Positions 20,822 to 35,042 of a DNA stretch of 64,000 nt are shown piece after piece; position 1 is the stretch's first letter, and each line of letters begins with the position of its first letter. A program made the position numbers and the translations under genes. The stretch is from positions 248,001 through 312,000 of the forward strand of contig NZ_QBJD02000001.1 in assembly GCF_003057745.1 (NCBI RefSeq). The letters run 5' to 3'. This stretch comes from Enterobacter sp. RIT418 (GTDB lineage Bacteria; Pseudomonadota; Gammaproteobacteria; Enterobacterales; Enterobacteriaceae). A model generated the notes under the pieces. The model was not told the DNA's origin. It did not search any database and worked only from the letters and a program-made list of their open reading frames with translations.

Positions 20822-21628
20822 TTACAGCTTGAATTTCGCCCATACCGGCGCATGATCCGACGGTTTTTCCATGCTGCGAATGTCGTAGTCAATCCCGGTT
20901 TCAACGCAGCGCTCTGCCAGCGGCGAGCTTGCCAGCAGCAGGTCGATGCGCAGGCCGCGGTTGTCGTCGAAGCCTTTCGAGCGATAGTCGAACCACGAGA
21001 AGCGATCCTGCGTCTCCGGGTTAGCGGCGCGGAAGGTATCCACCAGGCCCCAGCCGAGCAGGCGGTCCATCCACTCGCGCTCTTCCGGCAGGAAGGAACA
21101 TTTGCCGGTGCGCAGCCAGCGCTTGCGGTTCTCTTCACCAATGCCGATGTCCAGGTCGGTCGGGCTGATATTCACATCACCCATGATCAGCACCGGATTC
21201 TCTTTGTCCAGCTCGGTGGTCAGGTAGTTTTGCAGGTCCTGATAAAACTTCGCTTTGGCCGGGAACTTGGTTGGATGATCGCGGCTTTCGCCCTGCGGGA
21301 AGTAGCCGTTGATCACCGTGATGTTGCCCAGCGGGGACGGAATTTCCGCCATGATGATGCGGCGCTGCGCCTCTTCATCATCGCCCGGGAAGCCGCGACG
21401 CACCGATACCGGCGTCTCTTTGGTCAACAGCGCCACGCCGTAGTGGCCTTTCTGCCCGTGATAGAAGACGTTGTAGCCCAGCTTCGCGACCTCTTCGAGC
21501 GGGAACATATCGTCGTGGACTTTTGTCTCCTGCAGGCCGATTACGTCAGGCTGATGTTGCTCAACAATTGCTTCAAGCTGATGGGGGCGGGCACGCAGGC
21601 CGTTGATATTAAAAGAGACAAATTTCAT
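20822..21628 (-). CDS. xthA: Exodeoxyribonuclease III
   Basis: The main apurinic/apyrimidinic endonuclease and 3'-exonuclease of base-excision repair. It has 268 residues, as in E. coli. Metal and catalytic residues are visible in [12 protein letters not shown], the [12 protein letters not shown] segment and the terminal [10 protein letters not shown]. The start at 21628 gives [14 protein letters not shown]; longer readings extend into the ast promoter region. It is divergent from astC. Confidence 0.97.
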   Translation of the reverse strand: MKFVSFNINGLRARPHQLEAIVEQHQPDVIGLQETKVHDDMFPLEEVAKLGYNVFYHGQKGHYGVALLTKETPVSVRRGFPGDDEEAQRRIIMAEIPSPLGNITVINGYFPQGESRDHPTKFPAKAKFYQDLQNYLTTELDKENPVLIMGDVNISPTDLDIGIGEENRKRWLRTGKCSFLPEEREWMDRLLGWGLVDTFRAANPETQDRFSWFDYRSKGFDDNRGLRIDLLLASSPLAERCVETGIDYDIRSMEKPSDHAPVWAKFKL

Positions 21629-21726
21629 AGTCGCTGCCAATGCAAGGTGAATAGTGCAGGGATGGTAGCAGAATTTGCCGCGTCTGGTATCGGGATCGAC
21701 CAATAACTGCAACAGATAACGTCAAC

Positions 21727-21743
21727 GGTGCAATTTTTGCACC
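21727..21743. promoter_or_regulatory. Palindrome in the xthA/astC gap, possible regulator site
   Basis: GGTGCAA-TTT-TTGCACC is a perfect 7-base inverted repeat. It lies about 230 bases upstream of the astC sigma-54 promoter, a distance usual for NtrC enhancers. Its arms face the opposite way from the NtrC consensus (GCAC...GTGC), so identity as an NtrC site is only a guess. The rest of the 433-base gap (21629-22061) has no gene. Confidence 0.4.
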
Positions 21744-21973
21744 ATTACGACGCGCGCTGCCCGCAAACAGGGCGCAAACGATCGCTAAATTTCGCGAGCG
21801 ATCACAATTCCAGAATTATATTTGGCCTCTGCATACTCTTTCTGATTTTCGTGCGGCAAAGCGCCGCTTGTCGTAAAAATATTCACTTTTTATGCAATAA
21901 CAGTGAATAACTCCATATCGTAACCCGTTGATATTCTGTCTGAACAACCCGTTTATGCATTTTTATCGCTGGC

Positions 21974-21989
21974 TGGCACGAAGGCTGCA
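21974..21989 (+). promoter_or_regulatory. Sigma-54 promoter of the ast operon
   Basis: TGGCACGAAGGCTGCA matches the sigma-54 consensus TGGCACRNNNNTTGCW in the essential GG and GC pairs with correct spacing. It lies 73 bases before the astC start. In E. coli the ast operon is induced under nitrogen limitation by NtrC and sigma-54, with ArgR as co-activator. An AGTGAATAACT stretch at 21902-21912 looks like half of an ArgR box. Confidence 0.85.
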
Positions 21990-22031
21990 ATCTACATTCA
22001 CAGTGCAAACACTCAAATATTTAACATTTAA

Positions 22032-27109
<5,078 letters not shown>

Positions 27110-27118
27110 GGGGAGGGT

Positions 27119-28084
27119 ATGGAAAATTTACTGGCGCTGACGCTGGCGAACGACTCGCCGGCGCGGCGCGAGGGGGAAGGCCCCTCATTTCGCTGGCGCT
27201 GGCTTGAGCGCGGCGTGCTGGAGCTGACGCCGTTTGACGAGGACGGACGGTCGCTGCTGCTGTCGTCGGGCATTCACGGCAACGAAACCGCGCCGGTCGA
27301 GATTGTCGACCTGCTGCTGCGCGCGCTGTATCGCGGTGATATTAGCCTGCGCTGCCGCGTGCTGGTGGTGCTCGGCAACCCGCCCGCGCTGGCGCAGAAT
27401 AAGCGCTACCTCGAAAGCGATCTTAACCGCATGTTCGGCGGGCGCTGGGCGCAGTTTCCGCAGGGCGATGAGACGGCGCGCGCGCAGCGGCTTGAGCAGG
27501 CGGCGAGCGCATTTTTCGCCGCCGCCGGGCCGGACCGCTGGCATCTCGATCTGCACACGGCGATCCGCGCGTCGTACCACGTGCGCTTCGGCGTGCTCCC
27601 CCAGCGCGATGGGCCGTGGGATGACGATTTCCTGCGCTGGCTTGGCGACGCGGGGCTGGAGGCGCTGGTCTTCCACCAGGCGCCAGGGGGCACCTTTACC
27701 CACTTCACCTGTGAAAAGCACGGCGCGCTGGCCTGCACGCTGGAGCTGGGAAAAGCGCTGCCGTTCGGGCATAACGATCTCGAACGCTTTGCGCCCACGC
27801 ACGCCGCGCTGCGGGCCCTGCTGGGCGGGTCAGCACCCGAGCGCGCGGCTGAACCTCCGGTGCGCTATCGCGTGGTACAGCAAATTACGCGCCGCAGCGA
27901 GCATTTCCGGCTGCATATGGCCGCACACACGCTGAACTTTACGCCGTTCCGCCAGGGCGCGCTGCTGGCCGAGGACGGAGAAGAGCGTTACGAGGTGCAG
28001 AAAGCGACGGAGTATGTTCTTTTCCCGAATCCCGCCGTGGCGTTTGGCCTCAGGGCCGGGCTGATGCTGGAAAAATTAGCCTGA
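27119..28084 (+). CDS. astE: Succinylglutamate desuccinylase AstE
   Basis: The last step of the AST pathway, releasing glutamate and succinate. It has 321 residues of the zinc carboxypeptidase-like family. Zinc ligands H53 and E56 lie in [10 protein letters not shown] and the third histidine in HLDLHTA. It follows astB by nine bases with a GGGAGG ribosome site. A hairpin at about 28088-28112 without a strong T run may end the operon. Confidence 0.96.
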   Translation: MENLLALTLANDSPARREGEGPSFRWRWLERGVLELTPFDEDGRSLLLSSGIHGNETAPVEIVDLLLRALYRGDISLRCRVLVVLGNPPALAQNKRYLESDLNRMFGGRWAQFPQGDETARAQRLEQAASAFFAAAGPDRWHLDLHTAIRASYHVRFGVLPQRDGPWDDDFLRWLGDAGLEALVFHQAPGGTFTHFTCEKHGALACTLELGKALPFGHNDLERFAPTHAALRALLGGSAPERAAEPPVRYRVVQQITRRSEHFRLHMAAHTLNFTPFRQGALLAEDGEERYEVQKATEYVLFPNPAVAFGLRAGLMLEKLA

Positions 28085-28421
28085 GTGTGGCCCCTCTCTT
28101 TTATGCGAGGGGCTCCAGTCCTTTTATTTTCTTGACCATAAGCGCGATTGCCGATCTTTTGCAGATTATTCCTGGTGAATTGCTTTATTAATAATCTCTC
28201 TTTGGATATACTTCTGCATATTCTCTTTAAAATCATTGAATTGAATATTTTCGTTTCAACTCTCCACGCTTTATCCTTAATTTCTCCATATTTGGTGAAA
28301 ATGTGTTTTATACGCTTTCATTGTTTTACCGTTACTCTGACTAATTGACGATAAACCCCGTAAAGTTAATCTCGTCAACACGGCAACACGCCGAAGAATA
28401 ACTGAAAGTAAGGAAATAATT
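28085..28421. other. astE-spy intergenic region
   Basis: This 337-base AT-rich gap has no credible gene. GCCCCTC and GAGGGGC near its left end form a likely operon-end hairpin. The last 100 bases should contain the spy promoter, controlled in E. coli by CpxR and BaeR; GTAAA-type half sites are present (for example at 28360) but I cannot define a complete box. Confidence 0.5.
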
Positions 28422-28913
28422 ATGCGTAAGTTAACTGCACTGTTTGTTGCTTCTACCCTGGCTCTGGGCGCTGCAGGTACGGCGTTCGCCGCAGATACCG
28501 CAACCGCGACGGCCGCGCCTGCTGAAGGCAAAATGATGATGCATCATAAAGGCATGCCGGGTATGCATCACGACATGATGTTTAAAGACCTGAACCTGAC
28601 CGACGCACAGAAGCAGCAGGTGCGCGACATCATGAAAAGCCAGCGCGACCAGATGAAGCGTCCGCCGCTGGAAGAGCGCCGCGCAATGCATGACATCATC
28701 GCCAGCGACAGCTTCGATAAGGCAAAAGCTGAAGCACAGATCGACAAGATGGCCGCGCAGCACAAGGCAATGATGCTGTCCCGCATGGAGACTCAGAATA
28801 AGATCTACAACATTCTGACTCCGGAACAGAAAAAACAATTCAATGCCAATTTTGAGAAGCGTCTGACAGAACGTCACGCGCCGGAAGGTAAAATGCCTGC
28901 ACCAGCCGAATAA
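28422..28913 (+). CDS. spy: Periplasmic chaperone Spy
   Basis: An ATP-independent chaperone of the envelope stress response. It has 163 residues with a signal peptide at 1-23 (ending GTAFA). The mature protein is small, helical and rich in methionine and lysine, with a Met/His-rich N-terminal stretch (MMMHHKGMPGMHHDMM) and two LTxxQ motifs (LTDAQ and LTPEQ) of the CpxP/Spy family. A clear terminator follows. Confidence 0.96.
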   Translation: MRKLTALFVASTLALGAAGTAFAADTATATAAPAEGKMMMHHKGMPGMHHDMMFKDLNLTDAQKQQVRDIMKSQRDQMKRPPLEERRAMHDIIASDSFDKAKAEAQIDKMAAQHKAMMLSRMETQNKIYNILTPEQKKQFNANFEKRLTERHAPEGKMPAPAE

Positions 28914-28930
28914 TCGGTTAACTCTCTTAA

Positions 28931-28990
28931 GACCGCCGGGATCCTGTCCACAAAAGCGCAACCGCTGTGGGCAGGACCGGCGGTTTTTCT
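28931..28990 (+). terminator. Intrinsic terminator of spy
   Basis: CCGCCGGGATCCTGTCCAC pairs with GTGGGCAGGACCGGCGG around a loop of about 15 bases, with small mismatches, and is followed by a T-rich run. Confidence 0.8.
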
Positions 28991-29196
28991 TTTCTCTCCC
29001 CTTGCCTGGCGCGATAAGCTCGGTATTCTCATCAGGTCGCTACAGAGAATGTTCAACGGAGTCATGGCGTTAGAATTTTTTTAACGTTCGTCTAAGGCAT
29101 ACCTCTCTGCTGCCGATAATAGCTAACGATAACAATCATAACCGCAGCGGTGGTGAACCGCGGCGTTGGGGCTGGCTGCGCCCTTCAGGAGAGGTG

Positions 29197-29754
29197 ATGG
29201 AGTTCTTTGATATTCGTAAGATGCCGGTCAGCCTGTGGCGCAACGGTGCCGGAGAAACGCGCGAGATTTGCTGTTTTCCTCCCGCCACGCGTGATTTTTC
29301 GTGGCGAGCCAGCATTGCGTCTATTGCCAGCAACGGGGAGTTTTCCTCTTTTCCGGGCGTCGAACGGGTCATCACCCTTCTTGAGGGCGGCGAAGTTACG
29401 CTGGACGCGGGCCACGCGTTTTGCCATACCCTGAAGCACCATCAGCCGTATCGTTTTTCTGGCGATCTGCCCGTCAAGGCGCAGCTGACCGAAGGCCGGA
29501 TGTCGATGGATTTCAATGTTATGACCCGCCGGGAGCATTGCCGGGCGAAGGTTCGCGTGGCCGATCGCACCTTCACCACCTTCGGCTCGCGGGGGGGCGT
29601 GATTTTTGTGCTAAGCGGGGCGTGGCAGCTTGGCGAAAAACTACTGACCGCCGATCAGGGGGCGTGTTGGGAAGAGGGCGTACATACCCTCCGCCTTCTG
29701 GAGTCCAGCGGCACGCTGCTGTTCAGTGAGATTACCTGGCTGCCGGGTCACTAA
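29197..29754 (+). CDS. ves: HutD-family protein Ves
   Basis: A 185-residue cupin-like protein of the HutD/Ves family, described in E. coli as cold- and stress-inducible; its molecular role is not settled. It begins [24 protein letters not shown], the family signature. An AGGAG ribosome site lies four bases before the ATG; a GTG three bases earlier is less well placed. Its 3' end overlaps the convergent cho by 23 bases. Confidence 0.92.
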   Translation: MEFFDIRKMPVSLWRNGAGETREICCFPPATRDFSWRASIASIASNGEFSSFPGVERVITLLEGGEVTLDAGHAFCHTLKHHQPYRFSGDLPVKAQLTEGRMSMDFNVMTRREHCRAKVRVADRTFTTFGSRGGVIFVLSGAWQLGEKLLTADQGACWEEGVHTLRLLESSGTLLFSEITWLPGH

Positions 29755-30610
29755 GCGCGACGATCTCGTATTGTCCGTTCAGCAGGGGTTTACAGAGGAT
29801 TTTATAACCGTCCTGATCGAAACCGGCGGGCGCGCGCAGCAGCCCGGCAGCGTCGGTTAACTTTTCAACCGCGCCCAGCCACAGCCAGTTGTGGATGATG
29901 TGATAGTGCGTGAGGCCATCGCCGCACTCCTTCAGCGCAACGGCGCCTTCCCACGGCCAGCAGTTCACGCTTATCGATGCCAGCCCCGCCATAAATCGCG
30001 CCTGATGTTCTTCGACGGGTTCTTTTCCGCAGCATGCCCCCGCGCACCGCTTAAGCGCCGACCGGAAGCAGGCGCGCCCGCGGGTGGTGGCTTCCAGCCC
30101 CAGCAGGCCGTAGCAGAGCTTCAGCTCGTCCGCGAGGGATTGCAGCGTCTGCAGCGCGGCGCGCTTGTTGGCAAACAGCCCGTACAGGTTTGGCGTGCGG
30201 GAGAAATCCACCTCCCGGGCGTACACCACCTGAGGTTTGCCGCCGACGACCTGCAGCGAACAGAGCTGGCGATTGCGGCGCAAACGCTTGTTGAACAGCG
30301 GCTGCTGCTCCTTGATGAGCCGGGCTTCAAGCAGCAGCGCGCCCAGCTCGCCCGCCGTCTGGATCCAGGTGATGCGACGCGACTGGCGCAGCATCGCGGC
30401 TTCATCCGGCGTGCGCAGATGCGAGAGCACCCGGCTGCGGATATTGACGCTTTTGCCGATATAGAGCGGCATGGTGTCGCTTTCGCCATGAAAGAAATAG
30501 ACGCCGGGCTGCCTGGGCAGCGCTTCCAGCCAGGGACGAAGATGTTCGGGATATTCATAGATGGCCGCCGCTTCGAACTCGAGACGCGGGGCGGATTGAC
30601 GCCTGCTCAC
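29732..30610 (-). CDS. cho: Excinuclease Cho (UvrC homologue)
   Basis: An SOS-induced endonuclease that makes the 3' incision in UvrAB-dependent nucleotide excision repair. It has 292 residues, equivalent to the N-terminal half of UvrC. The GIY-YIG domain is at residues 34-70 (GVYFFHG and [16 protein letters not shown]). A cysteine-containing central region ([12 protein letters not shown]) follows. It lacks the UvrBC contact and HhH regions. A LexA box lies just upstream. Confidence 0.95.
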   Translation of the reverse strand: MSRRQSAPRLEFEAAAIYEYPEHLRPWLEALPRQPGVYFFHGESDTMPLYIGKSVNIRSRVLSHLRTPDEAAMLRQSRRITWIQTAGELGALLLEARLIKEQQPLFNKRLRRNRQLCSLQVVGGKPQVVYAREVDFSRTPNLYGLFANKRAALQTLQSLADELKLCYGLLGLEATTRGRACFRSALKRCAGACCGKEPVEEHQARFMAGLASISVNCWPWEGAVALKECGDGLTHYHIIHNWLWLGAVEKLTDAAGLLRAPAGFDQDGYKILCKPLLNGQYEIVALSDPAAR

Positions 30611-30623
30611 ATAGTGCTCCGTA

Positions 30624-30643
30624 TACTGTTCAGGTATACAGTG
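30624..30643 (-). promoter_or_regulatory. LexA (SOS) box of cho
   Basis: TACTGTTCAGGTATACAGTG has the full CTGT-N8-ACAG core and close agreement with the 20-base LexA consensus. It lies 14 bases ahead of the cho start codon, in agreement with the known SOS control of cho. Confidence 0.9.
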
Positions 30644-30715
30644 TAGCAGGTGTGGAGTGGTTAAAAAAGAGCCGGGTGGGGTTGCGCTGAACCGGCCAGA
30701 TCGTGCGGTCTGTTG

Positions 30716-30749
30716 CCCTCACCCCAACCCTCTCCCACAGGGGTGAGGG
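30716..30749. repeat. CCCTCTCCC-family palindromic repeat, copy 3
   Basis: CCCTCACCCC and GGGGTGAGGG form a perfect 10-base inverted repeat whose loop contains CCCTCTCCC. It is the left one of a pair with copy 4. Confidence 0.85.
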
Positions 30750-30782
30750 TTCCCCACAAATTACAGTCTGGCACCGGATACC

Positions 30783-30819
30783 CCCTCTCCCTGGAGGGAG
30801 AGGGCCGGGGTGAGGGGGG
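30783..30819. repeat. CCCTCTCCC palindromic repeat, copy 4
   Basis: CCCTCTCCCT-GG-AGGGAGAGGG, a 10-base inverted repeat, followed by CCGGGGTGAGGGG. It faces copy 3 across 33 bases, giving a paired arrangement as in BIME elements. Confidence 0.85.
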
Positions 30820-30894
30820 GAACATACGGCAGTGGTGGTTATTCCGTTCACTTTATGAGCGTTGCTACTCTGAAATCACATTACTTGTGAACGT

Positions 30895-30924
30895 GTTAAG
30901 GAGGCTCACCGCCGCCTCCTTAAC
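30895..30924. repeat. Perfect inverted repeat in the cho-nadE gap
   Basis: GTTAAGGAGGC (30895-30905) and GCCTCCTTAAC (30914-30924) pair perfectly over 11 bases around an 8-base loop. No T run follows, so it is not a normal terminator for either gene. Confidence 0.8.
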
Positions 30925-30931
30925 AATCCGG

Positions 30932-31091
30932 GCTCCCGGCAGAGAAAATCGCCGCTTCGCGGTGCCTTCGGCTTATTCCTTCCGGCTTATCGGGGGCGGG
31001 CGGAGGCAACGTCCCTGTAAAGCCGCCCTCTCGGCGCATCCCTGCGCCTCGCCCCGGCCTGCAGGAAAAGCCTCAGCGATTTTCAGCCGGA
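30932..31091. other. Structured GC-rich element bounded by an inverted repeat
   Basis: The edges CCGGC-aga-GAAAATCGC (about 30936-30952) and GCGATTTTC-a-GCCGG (31076-31090) are inverted copies of each other about 120 bases apart. Inside are smaller hairpins, for example CGCCGC/GCGGTG and GGCGCA/TGCGCC. No credible protein is encoded. With the repeats at 30716-30819 and 30895-30924, and an AT-rich hairpin (31106-31131), it fills the 591-base space between cho and nadE. Its nature, whether RNA gene, mobile remnant or extragenic repeat, is unknown. Confidence 0.55.
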
Positions 31092-31201
31092 CCGGGGGGC
31101 GCTGTAAGCTTTTTATTCTGTTAATAAAAACTTAATCGCTTCTGAATAAAATTTTTGTGGGGATTCCTCAGCCCACAGGGAGAGGGAGAAAATGCTCGCG
31201 T

Positions 31202-32026
31202 TTATTTCCAGAAATCGTCGAACACTGTAATCGGCGTGTGGCGTTTATGCTCGGTCTTCAAATACCAGCCTTCGATGATTTTTGCGATGCCCTCATCCAG
31301 CGTTTTGCCCTCCAGATAATCATCGATGTTATCGTAGGTCACGCCGAGCGCCGCTTCGTCCGGCAGGGAGGGGCGATCGTCTTCCAGGTCAGCCGTTGGC
31401 GCCTTCTTATATAAATGTTCGGGGCAGCCCAGCGCGGCAAGCAGCTGTTTGCCCTGGCGCTTGTTCAGGCGGAAAATCGGATTAATGTCCGTGCCGCCAT
31501 CGCCGTACTTGGTGAAGAAGCCGGTGATGGCTTCCGCTGCGTGATCGGTTCCCACCACCACGCCTTTGGTCATGCTTGCAATGCTGTACTGCGCCTTCAT
31601 GCGCTCGCGCGCTTTCTCATTACCGCGAACAAAATCGCTTAGCTCAATACCCGCTTCACGCAGCGCCTGTTCGCTGGCCAGAACAGCCCCTTTGATGTTG
31701 ACGGTCAGCACCCGGTCTGGCTGGATAAACGCAATCGCGTCCTGACAGTCCTGTTCGTCAGCCTGCACGCCGTAGGGCAGGCGCACCGCGATAAACTGCA
31801 GCGCGCTGTCGCCAGTCTCTTCACGCAGCTCGGTGATGGCCATCTGGCATAGCTTGCCGGTGAGGGTGGAATCCTGACCGCCGCTGATGCCCAGCACGAG
31901 AGACTTCAGGAACGAATTTTTTTTCAGGTATGACTTCAAAAAATCAACGCTTCGGCGGATCTCTTCTTGCGCATCAACCGCGGGCTTTGCGCCCAGCGCC
32001 TGAATGATGTCTTGTTGCAGAGCCAT
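31202..32026 (-). CDS. nadE: NH3-dependent NAD synthetase
   Basis: Amidates nicotinic acid adenine dinucleotide to NAD, the last step of NAD synthesis. It has 274 residues (E. coli 275). The PP-loop motif [15 protein letters not shown] is present, with no glutaminase domain, so it uses free ammonia. It is divergent from osmE. Confidence 0.96.
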   Translation of the reverse strand: MALQQDIIQALGAKPAVDAQEEIRRSVDFLKSYLKKNSFLKSLVLGISGGQDSTLTGKLCQMAITELREETGDSALQFIAVRLPYGVQADEQDCQDAIAFIQPDRVLTVNIKGAVLASEQALREAGIELSDFVRGNEKARERMKAQYSIASMTKGVVVGTDHAAEAITGFFTKYGDGGTDINPIFRLNKRQGKQLLAALGCPEHLYKKAPTADLEDDRPSLPDEAALGVTYDNIDDYLEGKTLDEGIAKIIEGWYLKTEHKRHTPITVFDDFWK

Positions 32027-32258
32027 GACGCCCCTCCCTATGCAGAACGAAACAGAAAGTGTATTCCGTTAAAACTAACCCGTTGGGCGAGAAACGACAA
32101 GGATCACCGTTTTAAGTGCGCTAAATTGCGACGTTTTAGCAGGTTATCGTTGTTTTATTAGATTTTTCCGAAATTCGTCTGGCGAAAATCACAAAGTTGA
32201 AGAATCGTGATTTTTATTCCATGCTTAGATAACACGCTGATAAACAAGAGGACGGAAA

Positions 32259-32603
32259 ATGAATAAGAACGTAGCAGGAATTTTAAGTGCAGCGGCGGTT
32301 CTGACTATGCTGGCAGGGTGTACGGCTTACGATCGTACCAAGGACCAGTTTACTCAGCCAGTGGTGAAGGACGTTAAGAAAGGGATGACCCGTTCGCAGG
32401 TTGCCGCAATTGCCGGTAAGCCTTCGTCCGAAGTCACCATGATTCACGCGCGCGGTACCTGCCAGACCTACATCCTGGGTCAACGTGATGGTAAGGCAGA
32501 GACCTACTTCGTCGCGCTGGATGATACCGGACACGTAATCAATTCCGGCTATCAGACCTGTTCTGAATATGATACCGATCCGCAGGCGCCTAAGGCTCAG
32601 TAA
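32259..32603 (+). CDS. osmE: Osmotically inducible lipoprotein OsmE
   Basis: A small lipoprotein of 114 residues with the SmpA/OmlA (BamE-like) fold. The lipobox LTMLAGC places the lipid-modified cysteine at residue 21. The core motif [16 protein letters not shown] is typical of the fold. The gene is followed by a strong terminator and is divergent from nadE, as in E. coli. Confidence 0.94.
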   Translation: MNKNVAGILSAAAVLTMLAGCTAYDRTKDQFTQPVVKDVKKGMTRSQVAAIAGKPSSEVTMIHARGTCQTYILGQRDGKAETYFVALDDTGHVINSGYQTCSEYDTDPQAPKAQ

Positions 32604-32628
32604 CCCTTTCAGCCTGATGATGTTAACA

Positions 32629-32653
32629 AACCGGCCAGCTGGCCGGTTTTTTT
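32629..32653 (+). terminator. Intrinsic terminator of osmE
   Basis: AACCGGCCAG and CTGGCCGGTT form a near-perfect 10-base stem with almost no loop, followed by seven T. Confidence 0.9.
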
Positions 32654-32663
32654 ACGCCCGCGC

Positions 32664-32715
32664 TAATCTTATTTCTTCCCGCGAATTATTTAGCTGAAAT
32701 GTGAAGGGAGTCAAC
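32664..32715 (+). promoter_or_regulatory. Probable NagC and CRP sites of the chb promoter
   Basis: TTATTT (32669-32674) and AATTATTT (from 32684) form an imperfect NagC-type inverted repeat. Just downstream, TGTGA-AGGGAG-TCAAC (32700-32715) has one perfect and one weak CRP half site. In E. coli the chb operon is repressed by NagC and activated by CRP and ChbR. The ChbR sites were not located. Confidence 0.5.
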
Positions 32716-32884
32716 AAGCCAGGTCAATGAGAGACAATTTGTGTCTGTTCAGAATTATCCCCTGCCTGTACCATTGCGTATACTCACTTCAACGACAAAC
32801 AATGTTAAGCAAACTGCCCGTCAGCCAGGATAGCGAGTCGAGTGATAGCGCGACGGCGGGTGGCCAAACAAGAGGGAAGTTACG

Positions 32885-33202
32885 ATGGAAAAGAAACATA
32901 TTTATCTGTTTTGTTCTGCGGGCATGTCAACCTCACTGCTGGTATCAAAAATGCGCGCGCAGGCTGAAAAGTATGAAGTTCCCGTGGTAATTGAAGCGTT
33001 TCCGGAAACCCTGGCGGGCGAGAAAGGACAGGCTGCGGACGTCGTGCTGCTGGGGCCGCAAATTGCCTACATGCTGCCTGAAATTCAGCGTTTGCTGCCA
33101 AACAAGCCGGTTGAAGTTATTGATTCCGGGCTGTACGGCAAAATTGATGGTTTAGGTGTATTGAAAGCTGCTGTTGCAGCCATTAAAAAAGCTGCAAATT
33201 AA
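32885..33202 (+). CDS. chbB: PTS diacetylchitobiose transporter EIIB
   Basis: The IIB component that receives phosphate from ChbA and passes it to incoming N,N'-diacetylchitobiose. It has 105 residues. The phosphorylated cysteine is C10 in [14 protein letters not shown]. It is the first gene of chbBCARFG. The 282-base upstream space holds the osmE terminator and the chb promoter. Confidence 0.96.
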   Translation: MEKKHIYLFCSAGMSTSLLVSKMRAQAEKYEVPVVIEAFPETLAGEKGQAADVVLLGPQIAYMLPEIQRLLPNKPVEVIDSGLYGKIDGLGVLKAAVAAIKKAAN

Positions 33203-33215
33203 TTATTTTATTTTT

Positions 33216-33231
33216 CCCGTCAAAGAGTAAT
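33216..33231 (+). promoter_or_regulatory. ChiX small-RNA pairing site in the chbB-chbC gap
   Basis: CCCGTCAAAGAGTAAT is complementary to 15 of 16 bases of the ChiX seed as I remember it (AUUCCUCUUUGACGGG). In E. coli and Salmonella this chbBC intercistronic site acts as a decoy that titrates ChiX and so relieves chitoporin repression when chb is transcribed. Confidence 0.7.
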
Positions 33232-33245
33232 TTCACACACAATAC

Positions 33246-33265
33246 GCCGTAACCGTCGTTACGGC
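33246..33265 (+). other. Hairpin ahead of chbC
   Basis: GCCGTAAC-CGTC-GTTACGGC forms a perfect 8-base stem, 15 bases after the ChiX site and 18 bases before the chbC ATG. It may shape the chbB/chbC RNA ratio or protect a processed end. No T run follows. Confidence 0.7.
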
Positions 33266-33283
33266 ATTTAAGGGTATTTACCT

Positions 33284-34642
33284 ATGAGTAAAGTCATCGC
33301 TTCACTTGAAAAGGTACTCCTTCCTTTTGCTGTTAAAATAGGAAAGCAGCCTCACGTTAATGCCATCAAAAACGGCTTTATTAAATTAATGCCGTTAACG
33401 CTGGCCGGGGCCATGTTCGTTTTAATTAACAACGTTTTCCTGAGCTTTGGCGAAGGGTCCTTCTTTTATTCATTAGGAATACGGCTAGACGCTTCCACCA
33501 TTGAAACCCTTAATGGTTTAAAAGCCATCGGCGGCAACGTATATAACGGTACGTTAGGTATTATGTCGCTGATGGCGCCTTTCTTTATTGGGATGGCGCT
33601 GGCGGAAGAACGTAAAGTGGACCCGCTGGCCGCAGGGCTATTATCCGTTGCCGCATTCATGACCGTGACCCCGTACAGCGTAGGCGAAGCCTATGCGGTA
33701 GGGGCCAACTGGCTCGGCGGCGCAAACATTATTTCCGGTATTGTGATTGGCCTGGTGGTGGCAGAAATGTTCACCTTCATCATCCGCCGCAACTGGGTTA
33801 TCCGCCTGCCGGATAGCGTACCGGCTTCCGTATCTCGTTCATTTTCCGCGTTGATTCCAGGCTTCATTATCCTCTCCATCATGGGGATTATCGCCTGGGC
33901 GCTCTCTCACTGGGGCACGAACTTCCACCAGATCATCATGGACTCTATCTCTACGCCGCTGGCGTCGATGGGGAGCGTGGTCGGCTGGGCGTATGTCATC
34001 TTTACCTCCCTGCTGTGGTTCTTCGGCGTGCATGGTTCACTGGCACTGGCGGCGCTGGACAGCGGTATCATGACCCCATGGGCACTGGAAAACGTTGCGC
34101 TTTACCAGCAGTACGGCTCCGTTGATGCGGCGCTGGCGGCCGGTAAAACCTTCCATGTGTGGGCGAAGCCGATGCTTGACTCCTATATCTTCCTGGGCGG
34201 TACCGGGGCGACGCTGGGTCTGATCATCGCGGTCTTTATTGTCTCTCGCCGCGCTGACCACCGTCAGGTTGCGAAGCTGGCGCTGCCGTCAGGCATCTTC
34301 CAGATTAACGAACCGATTCTGTTTGGTCTGCCGATCATCATGAACCCGGTCATGTTTATTCCGTTCGTACTGATTCAGCCGCTGCTGGCCGCGATTACCC
34401 TGACCGCGTACTACCTGGGCATTATCCCGCCGGTCACCAACATCGCACCGTGGACAATGCCGGCCGGTCTGGGCGCATTCTTCAATACCAACGGTAGCGT
34501 TGCCGCCTTCCTGCTGGCGATATTCAACCTCGGTATAGCCACGCTGCTTTACATGCCGTTCGTGGCGATTGCGAACAAAGCGCAAACCGTTATCGACGAA
34601 GAAGAGAGCGAAGAGGATATCGCCCTCGCACTGAAATTCTAA
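33284..34642 (+). CDS. chbC: PTS diacetylchitobiose transporter EIIC
   Basis: The membrane channel component of the chitobiose PTS, 452 residues with about ten membrane segments. The lactose/cellobiose IIC family is indicated by [15 protein letters not shown]. It forms the transporter with ChbB and ChbA and imports chitobiose as its phosphate. Confidence 0.96.
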   Translation: MSKVIASLEKVLLPFAVKIGKQPHVNAIKNGFIKLMPLTLAGAMFVLINNVFLSFGEGSFFYSLGIRLDASTIETLNGLKAIGGNVYNGTLGIMSLMAPFFIGMALAEERKVDPLAAGLLSVAAFMTVTPYSVGEAYAVGANWLGGANIISGIVIGLVVAEMFTFIIRRNWVIRLPDSVPASVSRSFSALIPGFIILSIMGIIAWALSHWGTNFHQIIMDSISTPLASMGSVVGWAYVIFTSLLWFFGVHGSLALAALDSGIMTPWALENVALYQQYGSVDAALAAGKTFHVWAKPMLDSYIFLGGTGATLGLIIAVFIVSRRADHRQVAKLALPSGIFQINEPILFGLPIIMNPVMFIPFVLIQPLLAAITLTAYYLGIIPPVTNIAPWTMPAGLGAFFNTNGSVAAFLLAIFNLGIATLLYMPFVAIANKAQTVIDEEESEEDIALALKF

Positions 34643-34689
34643 AGTTGCACGGCGCGGGGTAGCCCGCGCCAGCCAAAAGGAGCTTAAAG

Positions 34690-35037
34690 ATGTTAGATTT
34701 AGACAGCATTGTTGCAGAAGAGGCGGTAGAGAACGATCTGGAAGAGGTGGTGATGGGGCTTATCATCAACTCGGGGCAGGCGCGCAGCCTGGCGTATGCG
34801 GCACTCAAGCAGGCCAAGCAGGGCGATTTCGCCGCGGCAAAGACTATGATGGATCAGTCCCGCACCGCGCTCAATGAAGCCCACCTGGTACAGACGAAGC
34901 TGATTGAGGGCGATCAGGGCGAAGGCAAAATGAAGGTTAGCCTCGTCCTGGTGCATGCGCAGGATCATCTGATGACCTCTATGCTGGCCCGCGAGCTGGT
35001 GGCAGAGCTCATCGAGCTTCACGAGAAAATGCAGTAA
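34690..35037 (+). CDS. chbA: PTS diacetylchitobiose transporter EIIA
   Basis: The IIA component of the lactose/cellobiose PTS family, 115 residues, all helical. The phosphorylated histidine is H89 in [15 protein letters not shown]. An AAGGAG ribosome site precedes the ATG. Confidence 0.96.
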   Translation: MLDLDSIVAEEAVENDLEEVVMGLIINSGQARSLAYAALKQAKQGDFAAAKTMMDQSRTALNEAHLVQTKLIEGDQGEGKMKVSLVLVHAQDHLMTSMLARELVAELIELHEKMQ

Positions 35038-35042
35038 GGTTG

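Noticed and set aside
30713-31135. A 140-codon open frame in the cho-nadE gap
   Set aside because: It is built from the palindromic repeats and the structured element, has no good start signal and contains repeat-derived Pro, Arg and Ser runs.
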